A stretch of DNA of 64,000 bases from Kocuria sp. (lineage in GTDB: Bacteria; Actinomycetota; Actinomycetes; Actinomycetales; Micrococcaceae), in the NCBI RefSeq assembly GCF_030538595.1, contig NZ_JAUNTS010000002.1, positions 1 to 64,000 on the forward strand, written 5' to 3'. Under the pieces are notes generated by a model, which was given only the letters and a program-made list of their open reading frames with translations, searched no databases and was not told the DNA's origin. Shown in pieces: positions 52,685-62,919 of this stretch. How positions within the stretch are numbered: position 1 is the first letter of the stretch; every line of letters starts with the position of its first letter. A program made the translations under genes and the position numbers.

Positions 52685-53356
52685 TCACCGGGTACCCGCT
52701 GATAGTCGCCCCGCGGGAACGGGTAAGTCCAAGCGGCGTGCAGCCTTGCGGACATTGGCCACCCCGCGGTCCCGGTGCGGCAGTCTGGGACGGGCACGAA
52801 TCACCTCAACCACCGCCTGCGGCTGGACCCGTAAATGTGGTGCGCCCATCAACACCGTCAGAATTTCCACGGCATCGGGGTGCTCCCAGCACGCCACATC
52901 CACGGCAGTGCGTAACGGAGTGGTGACCGCCAGCCCGTAAAAATGATCCACATCCATGGGCTGGTGGAGCAACTGCCGGGTGACCCATCGCACCGGTGCC
53001 GAGGGCGGTGCGGGGCGAGTTGAGGCGCGGTCCTGGCGCAGTGTGATGAAATCCACAACCTGCGGCGCAGGCGCACAGGAGTGAAACCAGGCTGCGGAGG
53101 CTCTGTGCAGCACACTGCGGTGCCACACACCCTGCGGTACCACCGCACGGATGGCCGCAGCTTTCACCTGGCGGGTGATGGCTGAACCCTTGGCGTAGTG
53201 GACCGGTCCCAGCACGGGAACCAGAACGCCGTCGTGCGCCAAAGTGAGCAGTTCACCGGAACTCAAACCGGTGACGGCGTCAACCATCCACAGGGCATCT
53301 GCTGATGCGGTGTGGGGCAATGGGGTGGGAATGCGCCAGCGGGGTTCAACGGTCAT
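52685..53356 (-). CDS. AbiEi-like hypothetical protein without a toxin partner
   Basis: 223 residues. The C-terminal part (PLRTAVDVACWEHPDAVEIL and the following basic stretch) resembles the C-terminal region of AbiEi/DUF559-neighbour proteins common in actinobacteria, and an N-terminal wHTH-like GLSSGELLTLAHDGVLVPV could bind DNA. No AbiEii-type toxin is adjacent. It is convergent with rel and followed, on its own strand, by the DUF349 gene upstream. The gene is well codon-adapted, so it looks resident rather than island-borne. Family placement is tentative. Confidence 0.5.
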   Translation of the reverse strand: MTVEPRWRIPTPLPHTASADALWMVDAVTGLSSGELLTLAHDGVLVPVLGPVHYAKGSAITRQVKAAAIRAVVPQGVWHRSVLHRASAAWFHSCAPAPQVVDFITLRQDRASTRPAPPSAPVRWVTRQLLHQPMDVDHFYGLAVTTPLRTAVDVACWEHPDAVEILTVLMGAPHLRVQPQAVVEVIRARPRLPHRDRGVANVRKAARRLDLPVPAGRLSAGTR

Positions 53357-53429
53357 GGGACCATCGAACCCCGCTGGCGGGTGGCACGGAAGAGTTACGT
53401 TGATCCTGTGGATGAACGCAACGCGGCGC

Positions 53430-54968
53430 TCACAGACTGGCTGCGGAGCGCTTGATCATGTCTCGCATGGCTTCAGCGCTGGAGAGCTCACCGCTGAGCT
53501 TCTTCACCTTGGAGGCGTTGCCCGCGGCCTCCGCCTCAGCCACCTGCGCCTGCAAATCCGTGACCTTGTCCTCAGCTTGGGTCAGCAAGGCGTTGGAGCG
53601 GACCTCGGGCTCGGAAGCCACTTTCTTGGCTCGGCTGCCGGAATCGGCCTCACGGACGGCGTCCTCCACGGCCTGGAGTTCGTTCTCGATCCGCTTGAAA
53701 TGAGCGCGCGGGACTTTGCCGATGGCATCCCAACGGTCCTGAATGCCGGAGAGTTTCTTACGTGCCGCCCGCACATCCGTGACAGGCAACAGCTGCTTGG
53801 CTTCCTCCACCAGGGCTTGCTTGAGCTTCAAGTTTTCCTCGAACTCTTGCTCCACCTGATCGTTGGCGGACTTTCGGGCGTCAAAGAACACGTCCTGAGC
53901 AGCCCGGAACCGTGACCAGAGAGCGTCGTCGTCACGCCGTGAGGCGCGGGGGGAGGCCTTCCACCGATCCATCAGATCCCGGTACTTACCCGCCGTGAGA
54001 TTCCAGTCCGTGGAACTCTGGAGCGCTTCTGCCTCGGAGATCAGCTTCTCCTTGATGCGCTTGGCCTCCGCGTTGTTTTCGTCCAGCTGGGAGAAATAGG
54101 CTCGGCGGTGCCGGTCAAAGGTGGTGCGAGCATTGCGAAAACGCTTCCACAGCGCCTCTTCATCCTTGCGGGAGAGCCGGATACCTGACTTCTGGTGGGC
54201 CTTCCACTGATCGAACAGCTCCGCCATCCGCGCCGAAGACTGCTTCCACTGAATCTTCTGAGGATCCTGCGCGGCCATCTGCTCTGCCTCTTGGACAATC
54301 GCATCACGCTGCGCAAAGTGCTCCGCCTTGGCGGCCTCCGTGGCGCGCTTGTGCTCGGCTTCCAGCTCGGCAATGCGGGGACGCAGCGCCTCCAGGCGGG
54401 CTTCCAGGGCCTTGACGTCGCCTACCAGTTTGCGTTCGTTCAACTGCGCCAGGACGTGATCGGCATTGCGGTTCATGTCGGAGGACGCGGTACCGGCCTC
54501 CACCCGCTGTTCCAACACGTTGACCAGGGTGCGGGCGTCCTCGAACTTCTTGGCAAAGTAGGCCAGTGCCTCATCGGCGGGAACCTCCGGAACCTGGCCA
54601 CACAGGAACCGTTCGTCACCCACCAGCACATAGACGTGACCGTCCTCAGTGACCTCGCCAAAAGGACGGGCGGCTTCCAACTGCTCGGCGCTGAGGCCAT
54701 CGGCAGCGGTTTCACTCACGGCTTCTGAACCGCTCGGTGCCACAGCGGCGGGTGACGGGGTGGCGACGTCGTCGCTGGTGGGCCCGGGGGTCGCGGCGGA
54801 GGCGGGCGTGGGAGCCGCGGCGGCGGAGTCTGTCCCAGCTGGTGGCACGGGCGTGGCCGGGGCAGCCGGCTTGGGTGTGGGGGAGGGCCTGACACCAGCG
54901 GGCTTGACGGCCGCGGGTGTGGGCACCTGGGGCTGGGGCTGGTCGTCGGATTCGAGACGTTCGGTCAC
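53430..54968 (-). CDS. DUF349 repeat protein
   Basis: 512 residues from a GTG at 54968 (VTERLESDD), chosen because upstream codons encode a non-family Arg/Pro-rich stretch; GAAAGAG lies upstream. A Pro/Ala/Thr-rich segment occupies residues 1-105, then FGEVTEDGHVYVL and a series of DUF349 helical repeats marked by W..A/G (LFDQWKAHQKSG, LMDRWKASPRAS, IQDRWDAIGKVP). The C-terminal 100 residues are coiled coil. The family is conserved beside hisS/rel in actinobacteria but has no assigned role. It diverges from hisS across 240 bases. Confidence 0.85.
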   Translation of the reverse strand: MTERLESDDQPQPQVPTPAAVKPAGVRPSPTPKPAAPATPVPPAGTDSAAAAPTPASAATPGPTSDDVATPSPAAVAPSGSEAVSETAADGLSAEQLEAARPFGEVTEDGHVYVLVGDERFLCGQVPEVPADEALAYFAKKFEDARTLVNVLEQRVEAGTASSDMNRNADHVLAQLNERKLVGDVKALEARLEALRPRIAELEAEHKRATEAAKAEHFAQRDAIVQEAEQMAAQDPQKIQWKQSSARMAELFDQWKAHQKSGIRLSRKDEEALWKRFRNARTTFDRHRRAYFSQLDENNAEAKRIKEKLISEAEALQSSTDWNLTAGKYRDLMDRWKASPRASRRDDDALWSRFRAAQDVFFDARKSANDQVEQEFEENLKLKQALVEEAKQLLPVTDVRAARKKLSGIQDRWDAIGKVPRAHFKRIENELQAVEDAVREADSGSRAKKVASEPEVRSNALLTQAEDKVTDLQAQVAEAEAAGNASKVKKLSGELSSAEAMRDMIKRSAASL

Positions 54969-55208
54969 CGCTGAAACTCTTTCACTCGTGCCGACCCGTG
55001 GACCCGGCGATTTCCGGGGCGTTCGGCAGCTTGTCCTGGGGCCGTGGGTAACCCACGACACTGTACGGAAGACCATGGTAGTCATGCCGCGGGCTCCCAC
55101 AGCTTTTGCGACATTCACCCGCGGTCCATCAGGGCAGAGCTGCCGCAAGCTGAGCGCCTAGAATGGTCGGCAAGACCCCACCCCACACAATTCCAGGAGC
55201 AATGCCCC

Positions 55209-56558
55209 ATGGCCTCCAAGTCCTCCCTGTCCGGATTCCCCGAATGGCTGCCCCAAGAGCGCCTGGTGGAGCTGCACGTTCTGGACACGCTGCGGGAGAC
55301 CTTTGAGCTGCACGGATTTTCCTCCATCGAGACCCGGGCCGTGGAGACCGTGGACCAGCTGTTGCGCAAGGGTGAGATCGACAAAGAGGTCTACGGAATC
55401 TCCCGCCTGGCCGAGGACGAGGAAGCCGCAGCCGTTGCCAAGGAGGGCAAGCTGGCGCTGCACTTTGATCTCACCGTCCCGTTCGCGCGCTACGTGGTGG
55501 ACAACGCCGGGCACCTGAACTTCCCGTTCCGGCGCTATCAGATCCAGAAAGTGTGGCGCGGGGAGCGCCCGCAGGACGGCCGCGCACGCGAATTCACCCA
55601 GGCGGACATTGACGTCGTGGGGGATGGCACCTTGCCATTCCGCTACGACGTCGAATTGGCCCTGGTCATGATTGATGCCCTGTCCAAGCTGCCGATTCCT
55701 GAATTCAAGCTGCGGATCAACAACCGCAAGCTGGCGGAGGGCTTTTACCGGGGTGTCGGGCTCACGGACGCCCCCGCGGTCCTGCGGGAGATCGACAAGC
55801 TGGAAAAGATCGGCGCGGAGAAGGTGGCCCAGAATCTGCGCACCGCCGTGGGCGCCACGGAGGCCCAGGCCCACGCTGCCCTGGAACTGGCCTCGATCCG
55901 TACGGAGGACACCGGGTTCGTGGAGCAGGTCCGCGCCTTGGGCGTGACCGATGACCTGCTGGAGGAAGGTCTGGCGGAGCTGGCCGAGGTCATGGCGGAG
56001 GGTGTGCGCCGCGCGCCGGGCAAGATGGTGGCCGATCTGTCGATTGCCCGCGGCCTGGACTACTACACGGGCACCGTGTACGAAACCGTGCTGGTCGGCC
56101 ACGAAAAGCTGGGGTCCATCTGCTCCGGTGGCCGCTACGAATCCCTGGCCACCTCCGGCAAACGGAGCTTCCCCGGAGTGGGGCTCTCGATCGGCGTCAC
56201 TCGCTTGGTCTCGCGCATGGTGGGGCAGAACTTGGCGGTGGCCAGCCGCGCGGTGCCCACGGCCGTGTTGATTTCCCTGGTCAACGAGGACTCCTGGGCT
56301 GATGCCCAGGACGTGGCCACGCAGTTGCGCGCCCGCGGCATTGCCTGCGAGGTCTCCGCCAGTGCTGCCAAGTTCGGCAAGCAGATCAAGTACGCGGACA
56401 AGCGCGGCATTCCGTTCGTGTGGTTCTCCACCATCGACGACGACGGCGCGGTCACCCACGAGGTCAAGGACATCCGCTCGGGGGAGCAGGTCACAGCGGA
56501 CCCGCAGACCTGGATGCCTCCGGCCGAGGATCTGACGGTGAGTGTGTCCGAAGCCTGA
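55209..56558 (+). CDS. hisS: Histidyl-tRNA synthetase
   Basis: 449 residues from the ATG at 55209, which has AGGAGC 9 bases upstream; an in-frame upstream extension is not family-like. Class II motif 2 appears as LTVPFARYVVDN ... FRRYQIQKVWRGERPQ, the histidine-binding loops as ARGLDYYTGTVYE and SICSGGRYESLA, and motif 3 as GVGLSIGVTRL. The anticodon domain starts near 345 and ends with VSVSEA. It charges tRNA-His. Transcription should stop at the 60-nt palindrome that begins 9 bases after the stop codon. Confidence 0.96.
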   Translation: MASKSSLSGFPEWLPQERLVELHVLDTLRETFELHGFSSIETRAVETVDQLLRKGEIDKEVYGISRLAEDEEAAAVAKEGKLALHFDLTVPFARYVVDNAGHLNFPFRRYQIQKVWRGERPQDGRAREFTQADIDVVGDGTLPFRYDVELALVMIDALSKLPIPEFKLRINNRKLAEGFYRGVGLTDAPAVLREIDKLEKIGAEKVAQNLRTAVGATEAQAHAALELASIRTEDTGFVEQVRALGVTDDLLEEGLAELAEVMAEGVRRAPGKMVADLSIARGLDYYTGTVYETVLVGHEKLGSICSGGRYESLATSGKRSFPGVGLSIGVTRLVSRMVGQNLAVASRAVPTAVLISLVNEDSWADAQDVATQLRARGIACEVSASAAKFGKQIKYADKRGIPFVWFSTIDDDGAVTHEVKDIRSGEQVTADPQTWMPPAEDLTVSVSEA

Positions 56559-56566
56559 TTCCGGCC

Positions 56567-56626
56567 AGACCGTGCGCAGTTTGATACCTCATCAGCGCTG
56601 ATGAGGTATCAAACTGCGCACGGTCT
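56567..56626. repeat. Palindromic repeat family A, complete copy (60-nt perfect palindrome)
   Basis: A perfect 60-base palindrome runs from AGACCGTGCG to CGCACGGTCT with the centre AGCGCT at 56594-56599, followed by TTT. As RNA it folds into a stem of up to 28 pairs, and it reads the same on both strands. It lies between hisS and a convergent APC permease. Its right half is repeated at 1-34, so it is a dispersed element doing the job of a bidirectional terminator. Confidence 0.92.
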
Positions 56627-56637
56627 TTCCCGTTGGG

Positions 56638-57960
56638 TCAGCGGCGCAGCAGCACCCGGCCCAGCAGGCCGATGGCCAGGACTCCTGCCATGACCAGCAC
56701 GGAGGTCCACGGCAGGGCGAAAGCCAAAGCCAGGCACCCGGTCAAACCCACCACATTGACCAGGCGCGGGGCCCAACGTGGCCGATCCTCCATGGTCAGG
56801 GCTGAAAGATTCGCCAGCGCGTAGTACAGCAGCACCCCGAAAGATGAAAACCCGATCACGGTGTAAACATCCGTGAGCAGCACCAGGGCGATGACCAGCA
56901 CCGCCGTCGTGATTTCGGAAAGCCAGGGGACGCCACGGCGGGACACTGCTGTGAGCGGCTGGGGGAGGTCGCGCTCCCGAGCCATGGCCAAGGAGGTGCG
57001 GGAGATGCCGGCAATCAGAGCCAGCAGCGCCCCCAGTGTGCCCAGGGCGGCGGCTACGGTGACGGCTGCGGCCAACACTCCGGCGGCACCGGAGGAGAGC
57101 CCCAGATGTTCGACGGCGGTGAGCAGCGCGGCCTGCGAATTTGCCAGGGTTCCGGGGCCCAGCAGCGCCAGGAGCAGCCCGCCAAGTGTTGCGTACAAGA
57201 CCAGTGTGAGCGCCAAAGCACCCAAGATGGCTCGGGGAATGGTGCGTTCGGGGTCGCGGACCTCCTCGCCCATGGTGGCAATGCGGGCGTAGCCGGCAAA
57301 GGCGAAGAACAGCATGGCTGCCGCCGGGAAGATTCCCCAGGCTGAACCGGACGTGGTGGGCTCCGGTGCGGCCGTGCTGCTGGAATCCCCACCTGCGACG
57401 ACGACCGCCATGGCCACCCCCAGCGCCAGCAGCACCGCCAGAACACAAGCCACCAACACTTTGGTGACCGTGGCGGTCTTGGTCACACCGAGCAGGTTGA
57501 TCCCGGTCAGCGCCACGATCCCCACCACCGCAAACACGGCCGCCCAGAGCTGGTTGTTTTCACGGGCCAGCAGCCCAGCAGCATTCAACAATCCGGCCAC
57601 GTACAGCCCAAAGGTCATGGCCATGGCGGCGGCCGAGGCGGTCTTACCGGTGACAAAGCTCCACCCCGCCATGAAACCCGGCCAGGGACCCAGCCGTTTG
57701 GAGGCGTACACGTAAGTTCCGCCGGAGCTGGGGTAGCGGGCAGCCAACTGGGCCGTTGAGGTGGCGTTGCACCAGGCCACCACGGCAGCCAGGAACACCG
57801 CGGCCAACATCCAGTTTCCGGCGTGGGCGGCAGCGGGGGTGAAAGCCACAAACACACCGGCGCCCACCATGGAGCCGATCCCGATCACGGTGGCATCGGT
57901 GAGACTCAACCGTCGGTGCAGCTGCCCGGTGGTGGGGGTGGAGTGTGAGGAAGACGGCAC
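56638..57960 (-). CDS. APC family amino acid permease
   Basis: 440 residues from a GTG at 57960 (VPSSSHSTPT), after which LSLTDATVIGIGSMVGAGVF gives the APC first-helix motif GxGxxxGxGIF-like. About twelve membrane segments follow, with SSGGTYVYASKRLGPWPGF in the 2-3 region and GEEVRDPERTIPRA in the helix 6-7 loop. The family imports amino acids with protons. It is convergent with hisS and divergent from aspS, standing alone. The start is the least certain part: no strong ribosome-binding site is present. Confidence 0.85.
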   Translation of the reverse strand: MPSSSHSTPTTGQLHRRLSLTDATVIGIGSMVGAGVFVAFTPAAAHAGNWMLAAVFLAAVVAWCNATSTAQLAARYPSSGGTYVYASKRLGPWPGFMAGWSFVTGKTASAAAMAMTFGLYVAGLLNAAGLLARENNQLWAAVFAVVGIVALTGINLLGVTKTATVTKVLVACVLAVLLALGVAMAVVVAGGDSSSTAAPEPTTSGSAWGIFPAAAMLFFAFAGYARIATMGEEVRDPERTIPRAILGALALTLVLYATLGGLLLALLGPGTLANSQAALLTAVEHLGLSSGAAGVLAAAVTVAAALGTLGALLALIAGISRTSLAMARERDLPQPLTAVSRRGVPWLSEITTAVLVIALVLLTDVYTVIGFSSFGVLLYYALANLSALTMEDRPRWAPRLVNVVGLTGCLALAFALPWTSVLVMAGVLAIGLLGRVLLRR

Positions 57961-58155
57961 AACAGTCCCTACTGGTCGCGGATTGCGGACGCTGAGGCCA
58001 CGAAGAAGGATTGTAGACTCGGGCACAGAAAATCTACGGGTGGCCGGTGAACCGGCGGTGAACAACACCGTCAGGTGGAACTGGAATGGGGCGCTGCGGC
58101 GTCGTCCAGGAAAACGCCACCGGTCTGCACACCGCAACAGGTAAGGAACTCATCA

Positions 58156-59919
58156 GTGCTGCGCACACACAGCCTTGGCGAACTCAACGCCGAGCACATT
58201 GGTCAGACAGTCACCCTGGCGGGTTGGGTGGGGCGTCGTCGGGATCACGGCGGCGTGGCCTTCCTGGATCTGCGCGATGCCTCCGGGGTGGCCCAGGTTG
58301 TGGTGCGCAATGAAGAGGACTTTGACCACCTGCGCAACGAGTACGTCCTGCAGGTCACCGGCACCGTTGAACGGCGCCCCGACGGCAACGAAAACCCCAA
58401 TCTGGCCTCCGGTCAGGTGGAGATCATGGCGGAGACTGTCACGGTGCTCAACACGGCAGCACCCCTGCCGTTCCAGATCGACGAGCACGTGGAGGTGGGG
58501 GAGGAAGCGCGGTTGAAGTACCGCTACCTGGACCTGCGCCGTCCCGAGCCCGCCCGCATCATGCGGCTGCGTTCGGAGGTCAACCGGGTGGCTCGCAACC
58601 TGCTGCATGACCGCGGATACCTGGAGGTCGAAACCCCCACGCTGACCCGCTCCACCCCTGAAGGTGCCCGCGATTTCCTGGTTCCGGCCCGCCTGGCACC
58701 GGGCTCCTGGTACGCGCTGCCGCAGTCCCCCCAGCTGTTCAAGCAGTTGTTGCAGGTGGGTGGGCTGGAAAAGTACTTCCAGATTGCCCGCTGCTACCGG
58801 GACGAGGACTTCCGCGCCGACCGTCAGCCCGAGTTCACCCAGTTGGACATTGAGGCTTCCTTTGTGGAGGAAGACGACATCATTGAGCTCGGTGAGGCTC
58901 TGGTGCGTGAGTTGTGGCGGCTGATCGACGTCGACATCCCTACGCCCATTCGCCGGATGACCTACGCGGAGGCCATGGAGAAGTACGGCTCTGACAAGCC
59001 GGATCTGCGCTTTGGGCTGGAACTGACCGACTTGACGGAGTACTTCCAGAACACGCCATTCCGGGTGTTCCAAGCTCCGTACGTGGGTGCCGTGGTCATG
59101 CCCGGTGGGGCTTCCCAGCCCCGGCGCACGCTGGATGCCTGGCAGGAATGGGCCAAGCAGCGCGGTGCCAAGGGCCTGGCCTACATCCTGCTGAAGGACG
59201 ACGGCGAAATCACCGGTCCCGTGGCCAAGAACATCACCGACGAGGAGAAAGCCGGACTGGCGGCTGCCACCGGTGCAGCCCCCGGCGACTGCATCTTCTT
59301 TGCCGCCGGTGAGATCAAGCCCTCCCGTGCGCTGCTGGGGGCAGCCCGGGTGGAGATCGGTCACCGCACGGGTTTGATCAATGATGCAGACTGGGCATTC
59401 GTGTGGGTTGTTGATGCCCCCATGTTTGAACCGGCTTCCGATGCCGTGGCTTCCGGCGATGTTGCCGTGGGCTCCGGTGCCTGGACCGCTGTGCACCACG
59501 CGTTCACCTCCCCCAAGCCGGAGTACCTGGACACCTTTGACACCAATCCGGGTGAGGCCCTGGCTTACGCCTACGACATCGTGTGCAACGGTGTGGAACT
59601 GGGCGGTGGGTCCATCCGTATCCATCAGCGCGATGTCCAGGACCGGGTGTTCCGGGTCATGGGGCTCTCCCAGGAGGAGGCCCAGGAGAAGTTCGGCTTC
59701 CTGCTGGATGCCTTCGCCTTCGGGGCGCCGCCGCACGGTGGCATTGCCCTGGGATGGGATCGCACCGTGGCCATGCTGGCCGGTACCGACTCCATCCGTG
59801 AGGTGATCGCCTTCCCCAAGACCGGCAACGGCTACGACCCCCTGACGGCAGCACCGGCGGCGATCACCGCGCAGCAGCGCAAGGAAGCCGGCGTGGATAC
59901 CAAGCCGGACCCCCAGTAA
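58156..59919 (+). CDS. aspS: Aspartyl-tRNA synthetase
   Basis: 587 residues from a GTG at 58156 with AAGGAA 8 bases upstream; a longer in-frame start adds unrelated sequence. The OB anticodon domain has [20 protein letters not shown], class II motif 2 is [22 protein letters not shown], the bacterial GAD insert spans about 300-420, and motif 3 is [13 protein letters not shown]. Length is normal for bacterial-type AspRS. Whether it also charges Asn cannot be told here. It ends before family B palindrome copy 2. Confidence 0.96.
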   Translation: MLRTHSLGELNAEHIGQTVTLAGWVGRRRDHGGVAFLDLRDASGVAQVVVRNEEDFDHLRNEYVLQVTGTVERRPDGNENPNLASGQVEIMAETVTVLNTAAPLPFQIDEHVEVGEEARLKYRYLDLRRPEPARIMRLRSEVNRVARNLLHDRGYLEVETPTLTRSTPEGARDFLVPARLAPGSWYALPQSPQLFKQLLQVGGLEKYFQIARCYRDEDFRADRQPEFTQLDIEASFVEEDDIIELGEALVRELWRLIDVDIPTPIRRMTYAEAMEKYGSDKPDLRFGLELTDLTEYFQNTPFRVFQAPYVGAVVMPGGASQPRRTLDAWQEWAKQRGAKGLAYILLKDDGEITGPVAKNITDEEKAGLAAATGAAPGDCIFFAAGEIKPSRALLGAARVEIGHRTGLINDADWAFVWVVDAPMFEPASDAVASGDVAVGSGAWTAVHHAFTSPKPEYLDTFDTNPGEALAYAYDIVCNGVELGGGSIRIHQRDVQDRVFRVMGLSQEEAQEKFGFLLDAFAFGAPPHGGIALGWDRTVAMLAGTDSIREVIAFPKTGNGYDPLTAAPAAITAQQRKEAGVDTKPDPQ

Positions 59920-59947
59920 CCCACTCTCTCTTCCTTCCACCCACCCC

Positions 59948-60012
59948 CCGCCGAAATCATGGTTTCTGGCAATTTCAGGCACGAAAATTAGGGCAAACCA
60001 TGATTTCGGCGG
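59948..60012. terminator. Palindromic repeat family B, copy 2 (bidirectional terminator)
   Basis: Arms of 18 bases, CCGCCGAAATCATGGTTT (59948-59965) and AAACCATGATTTCGGCGG (59995-60012), are perfectly complementary around a 29-base loop. The arms match copy 1 (38633-38695) except for A/T at one position. It lies between aspS and the convergent P-type ATPase, the same convergent setting. Confidence 0.85.
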
Positions 60013-60026
60013 AGGGGAGGGGGAGG

Positions 60027-62822
60027 TCAGGTGTCTCGTTGGCTCGTGGAGCGACGAACAGCAGCCTTGGTTGCCTCCATGATGAGGAAGATCAACACGG
60101 CCACCACGATCGCCGTACCCCATTGGCGGATTCCCAATGAAGCAGATCCAAACCACACATGCATGAACGGCACGTAGGTGTAGATCAGCTGTAATCCGAC
60201 CAAGGTGGCGGTGGAGATCCAAACCGTCCGGTTGCCGGTCCAAGCCCTGCTGGTGAAGGCATGGGTGTTGAGCAGCCGGCAATTGAACAGATATGCCAAC
60301 TGACCAAGCGCAAGGGTTAACACTGCAGTTGTGCTGGCAATCTCTGAGCTACCCGTGAGTTCAAGTTGCACCAGGTATCCATACATGGCGCCACCACCGA
60401 TCACCAGGGAGGCCACCGCCACCAAGACCAACGATGACGCGGAAAGAACGTGTTCGTCCGTTGCTCGGGGCCGTCGGTTCATGATCCCCGGCTCCGCAGG
60501 CTCATTGGCCAAGGCCAAGCTCAAGGTGATGGCTGTGACCAGGTTGACCCAAAGAATCTGGACCGGTGACAGCGGCAAGGTCCAGCCCAGCAACACCGCC
60601 ACAATGATCACCAGGGACTGCGCACCGTTCGATGGCAACAAGAAGACGACGGACTTGCGGATGTTGTCATAGATCCGGCGCCCCTCTTCCACAGCGTGTT
60701 CAATGGTGGTGAAGTTGTCATCTGCCAGGACGATGTCGGCCGCCTCTTTGGTGGCTTCAGTGCCCTTGATACCCATGGCCACGCCTACATCGGCACGAGT
60801 GATTGATGGAGCATCATTGACGCCGTCGCCAGTCATGGCCACAACCTGGCCTTGGCTCTGAAGTGCCCGGACAATGCGGAGTTTGTGTTCCGGGGACGTC
60901 CGGGCGTACACGGAAACGTGCTGCACCGCTTGGCACAACTCGTCCTGAGTCATGGCCTCCAGCTGCGCCCCGGTCAAGGCGTTGGCAGCTTCACCAGGTT
61001 GGAGGATTCCCAACTCGCGCGCAATGGCGGTGGCAGTTCCCGGGTGGTCTCCCGTGATCATGGCCACCCTGATGCCAGCGTCTTTGCTCTTACGAATGGC
61101 TGCTTCTACCTCAGGCCTGGGTGGGTCCACGATCCCCACAAGACCCAGGAAGGTCAGGCCGGTGTCCAGGTCGCTACGCTCCAATCCGGCGTCCGACTCA
61201 GCGGGTCGCCGGGCTGCCGCCAGAACCCGCAAGCCTTGTGCCGACAACTCCTCCAGCTGCGCCGTCCAGTAAGAGCGGTCCAGGCTCTTGAGCGCGCCAT
61301 CCGTGGTCATCTCCGAATCGGAGCGGTCCAGCAGACGGTCTGGTGCACCGACGACGTGGATCATCAGGTGGGATTCCGCTTCCGGCTCCTTGCCGTGAGG
61401 GGTGATGCGGTCCAGGGTCGCCGAGTACTTGTACAAGGAGTCGAAGGGCACCTGATGCAAGCGCTCAATGTCATAGGGGCGTTGGCTCTGCTCCTGCTGC
61501 TGCTGCGGATCCCAGGCCTTGGTCGCCAGGACGGTCAAAGCCCCTTCAGTGGGCTGGCCCACCAGTTCCCAGCTGTCTTCACCTGGACGGACCTCGGCGT
61601 CGTTACAGGCCGCTGCAGCCAAAATCAGGGCATCGAAGGAACGGTCGTTGTTGAGCTCGACCACCCTGCCCTCGGGTGACACAACGCGCCCCTGCGGCCC
61701 GTAGCCGGTGCCCTCCACCGTGAAGCTTGAATCGCGGGTGACCGCTTCACGAGCCGTCATTTCATTCTGTGTGAGGGTGCCGGTTTTGTCAGAACAGATG
61801 ACCGTCACGGAACCAAGCGTTTCCACTGATTCCATGCGGCGGGTGATGGCTTGACGCCGGGCCATTTGTTGAACGCCAAGTGCAAGAGTGATGGTCACCA
61901 AAGCGGGTAGGCCCTCCGGAACAGCGGCAACGGCAAAACCTATGGCAGCCGAGACCAATTCATCCCCGGGCCAGTTGTGCACAAAGCGACCTATCAAAAG
62001 CATGGCGGCAGCCAATACCAGAATGATCAAGGACACTTGTTTCCCCAATCGGTCCAGCTGCCGATTCAGCGGGGTATCCATACTCTCCTGGTCGGCCACC
62101 AACTGGGAGATCTTTCCAATCTCCGTGTGGCCACCCGTAGCGACCACCACGCCTGTGGCTGTACCGGTGGTGATCAAGGTGCCGGAGAACAGCATTCCGG
62201 ACCGATCACCAAGCTGCGCTTCCACGGATACGGAGCGTTCATCCTTGTCAGTGGCTTCTGATTCACCCGTGAGAGCAGATTCGTCAGCTTTGACATTATT
62301 CGCTGCGATGATGCGTAGGTCCGCCGGGATGCGCGCGCCGGGTCCCAGCCGCACTAGGTCACCGGGGACCACTTCCGCCGCATCGACGTGCTCCCACTCC
62401 CCATCGCGTTTGACCTGCGCCTCCAGAGATTGCATATCTCGTAGGCTGGCCAGCGCTGAGGCTGCCCGTCCCTCTTGTACGTACCCGATCAGCCCCGTAG
62501 CCAGAATGACCACCATGATGACTGTGAAGTCAACCCAATCGCTGGAGACGGCTTTGAGTAGCGCGGCCGCCAACAAGATGTAGATCAATACATCCTGAAA
62601 CTGCCGCAAGAATCGACGCCACGCCGGCTCGGACTTCGCCTGCGGGAGCTCGTTGCGTCCGTGGCGTTGTATGCGCTTCTGAACCTGATCGGTTGTCAGG
62701 CCACTGTCAGCAGAGTCAAAGGCTTCCAATACTTCGGAGGATGAGGCTGCCCACGGATGCTCAGCTGCGGTTTCAGTACCAGGTGGTGCTGTACCGGGGA
62801 CGGGTGGTTCTGTCACGGTCAT
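60027..62822 (-). CDS. P-type cation-transporting ATPase (P2-type)
   Basis: 931 residues. The N-terminal cation-ATPase domain ([16 protein letters not shown]) leads to helices 1-2, the actuator loop [10 protein letters not shown], the helix-4 motif [13 protein letters not shown], the phosphorylation site [30 protein letters not shown] and the hinge [10 protein letters not shown]. Helix 6 reads [18 protein letters not shown]. The features fit the Ca2+/monovalent cation (SERCA/PMR1/Na-pump-like) P2 class; the ion is not certain. It follows the ferritin-like gene on the same strand after 97 bases and ends at family B palindrome copy 2. Confidence 0.9.
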   Translation of the reverse strand: MTVTEPPVPGTAPPGTETAAEHPWAASSSEVLEAFDSADSGLTTDQVQKRIQRHGRNELPQAKSEPAWRRFLRQFQDVLIYILLAAALLKAVSSDWVDFTVIMVVILATGLIGYVQEGRAASALASLRDMQSLEAQVKRDGEWEHVDAAEVVPGDLVRLGPGARIPADLRIIAANNVKADESALTGESEATDKDERSVSVEAQLGDRSGMLFSGTLITTGTATGVVVATGGHTEIGKISQLVADQESMDTPLNRQLDRLGKQVSLIILVLAAAMLLIGRFVHNWPGDELVSAAIGFAVAAVPEGLPALVTITLALGVQQMARRQAITRRMESVETLGSVTVICSDKTGTLTQNEMTAREAVTRDSSFTVEGTGYGPQGRVVSPEGRVVELNNDRSFDALILAAAACNDAEVRPGEDSWELVGQPTEGALTVLATKAWDPQQQQEQSQRPYDIERLHQVPFDSLYKYSATLDRITPHGKEPEAESHLMIHVVGAPDRLLDRSDSEMTTDGALKSLDRSYWTAQLEELSAQGLRVLAAARRPAESDAGLERSDLDTGLTFLGLVGIVDPPRPEVEAAIRKSKDAGIRVAMITGDHPGTATAIARELGILQPGEAANALTGAQLEAMTQDELCQAVQHVSVYARTSPEHKLRIVRALQSQGQVVAMTGDGVNDAPSITRADVGVAMGIKGTEATKEAADIVLADDNFTTIEHAVEEGRRIYDNIRKSVVFLLPSNGAQSLVIIVAVLLGWTLPLSPVQILWVNLVTAITLSLALANEPAEPGIMNRRPRATDEHVLSASSLVLVAVASLVIGGGAMYGYLVQLELTGSSEIASTTAVLTLALGQLAYLFNCRLLNTHAFTSRAWTGNRTVWISTATLVGLQLIYTYVPFMHVWFGSASLGIRQWGTAIVVAVLIFLIMEATKAAVRRSTSQRDT

Positions 62823-62919
62823 GATCTTCTTCCGTTTCTGGATGGTGGAATGCTTGCAAGGCCATACAGGCCCGGGATTTCACAAAGATGATGGGGATAT
62901 GGCGGTGGGTGGGCGGAGA

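Noticed and set aside
53244-53915. 223-residue plus-strand frame opposite the DUF349 gene
   Set aside because: It is antisense to the helical repeats of DUF349 and its Leu/Gly-rich composition mirrors the Glu/Ala coding strand.
58153-60282. 709-residue minus-strand frame opposite aspS
   Set aside because: It is the antisense of aspS; its His/Gly/Gln-rich composition has no family resemblance and it would run through the family B palindrome.
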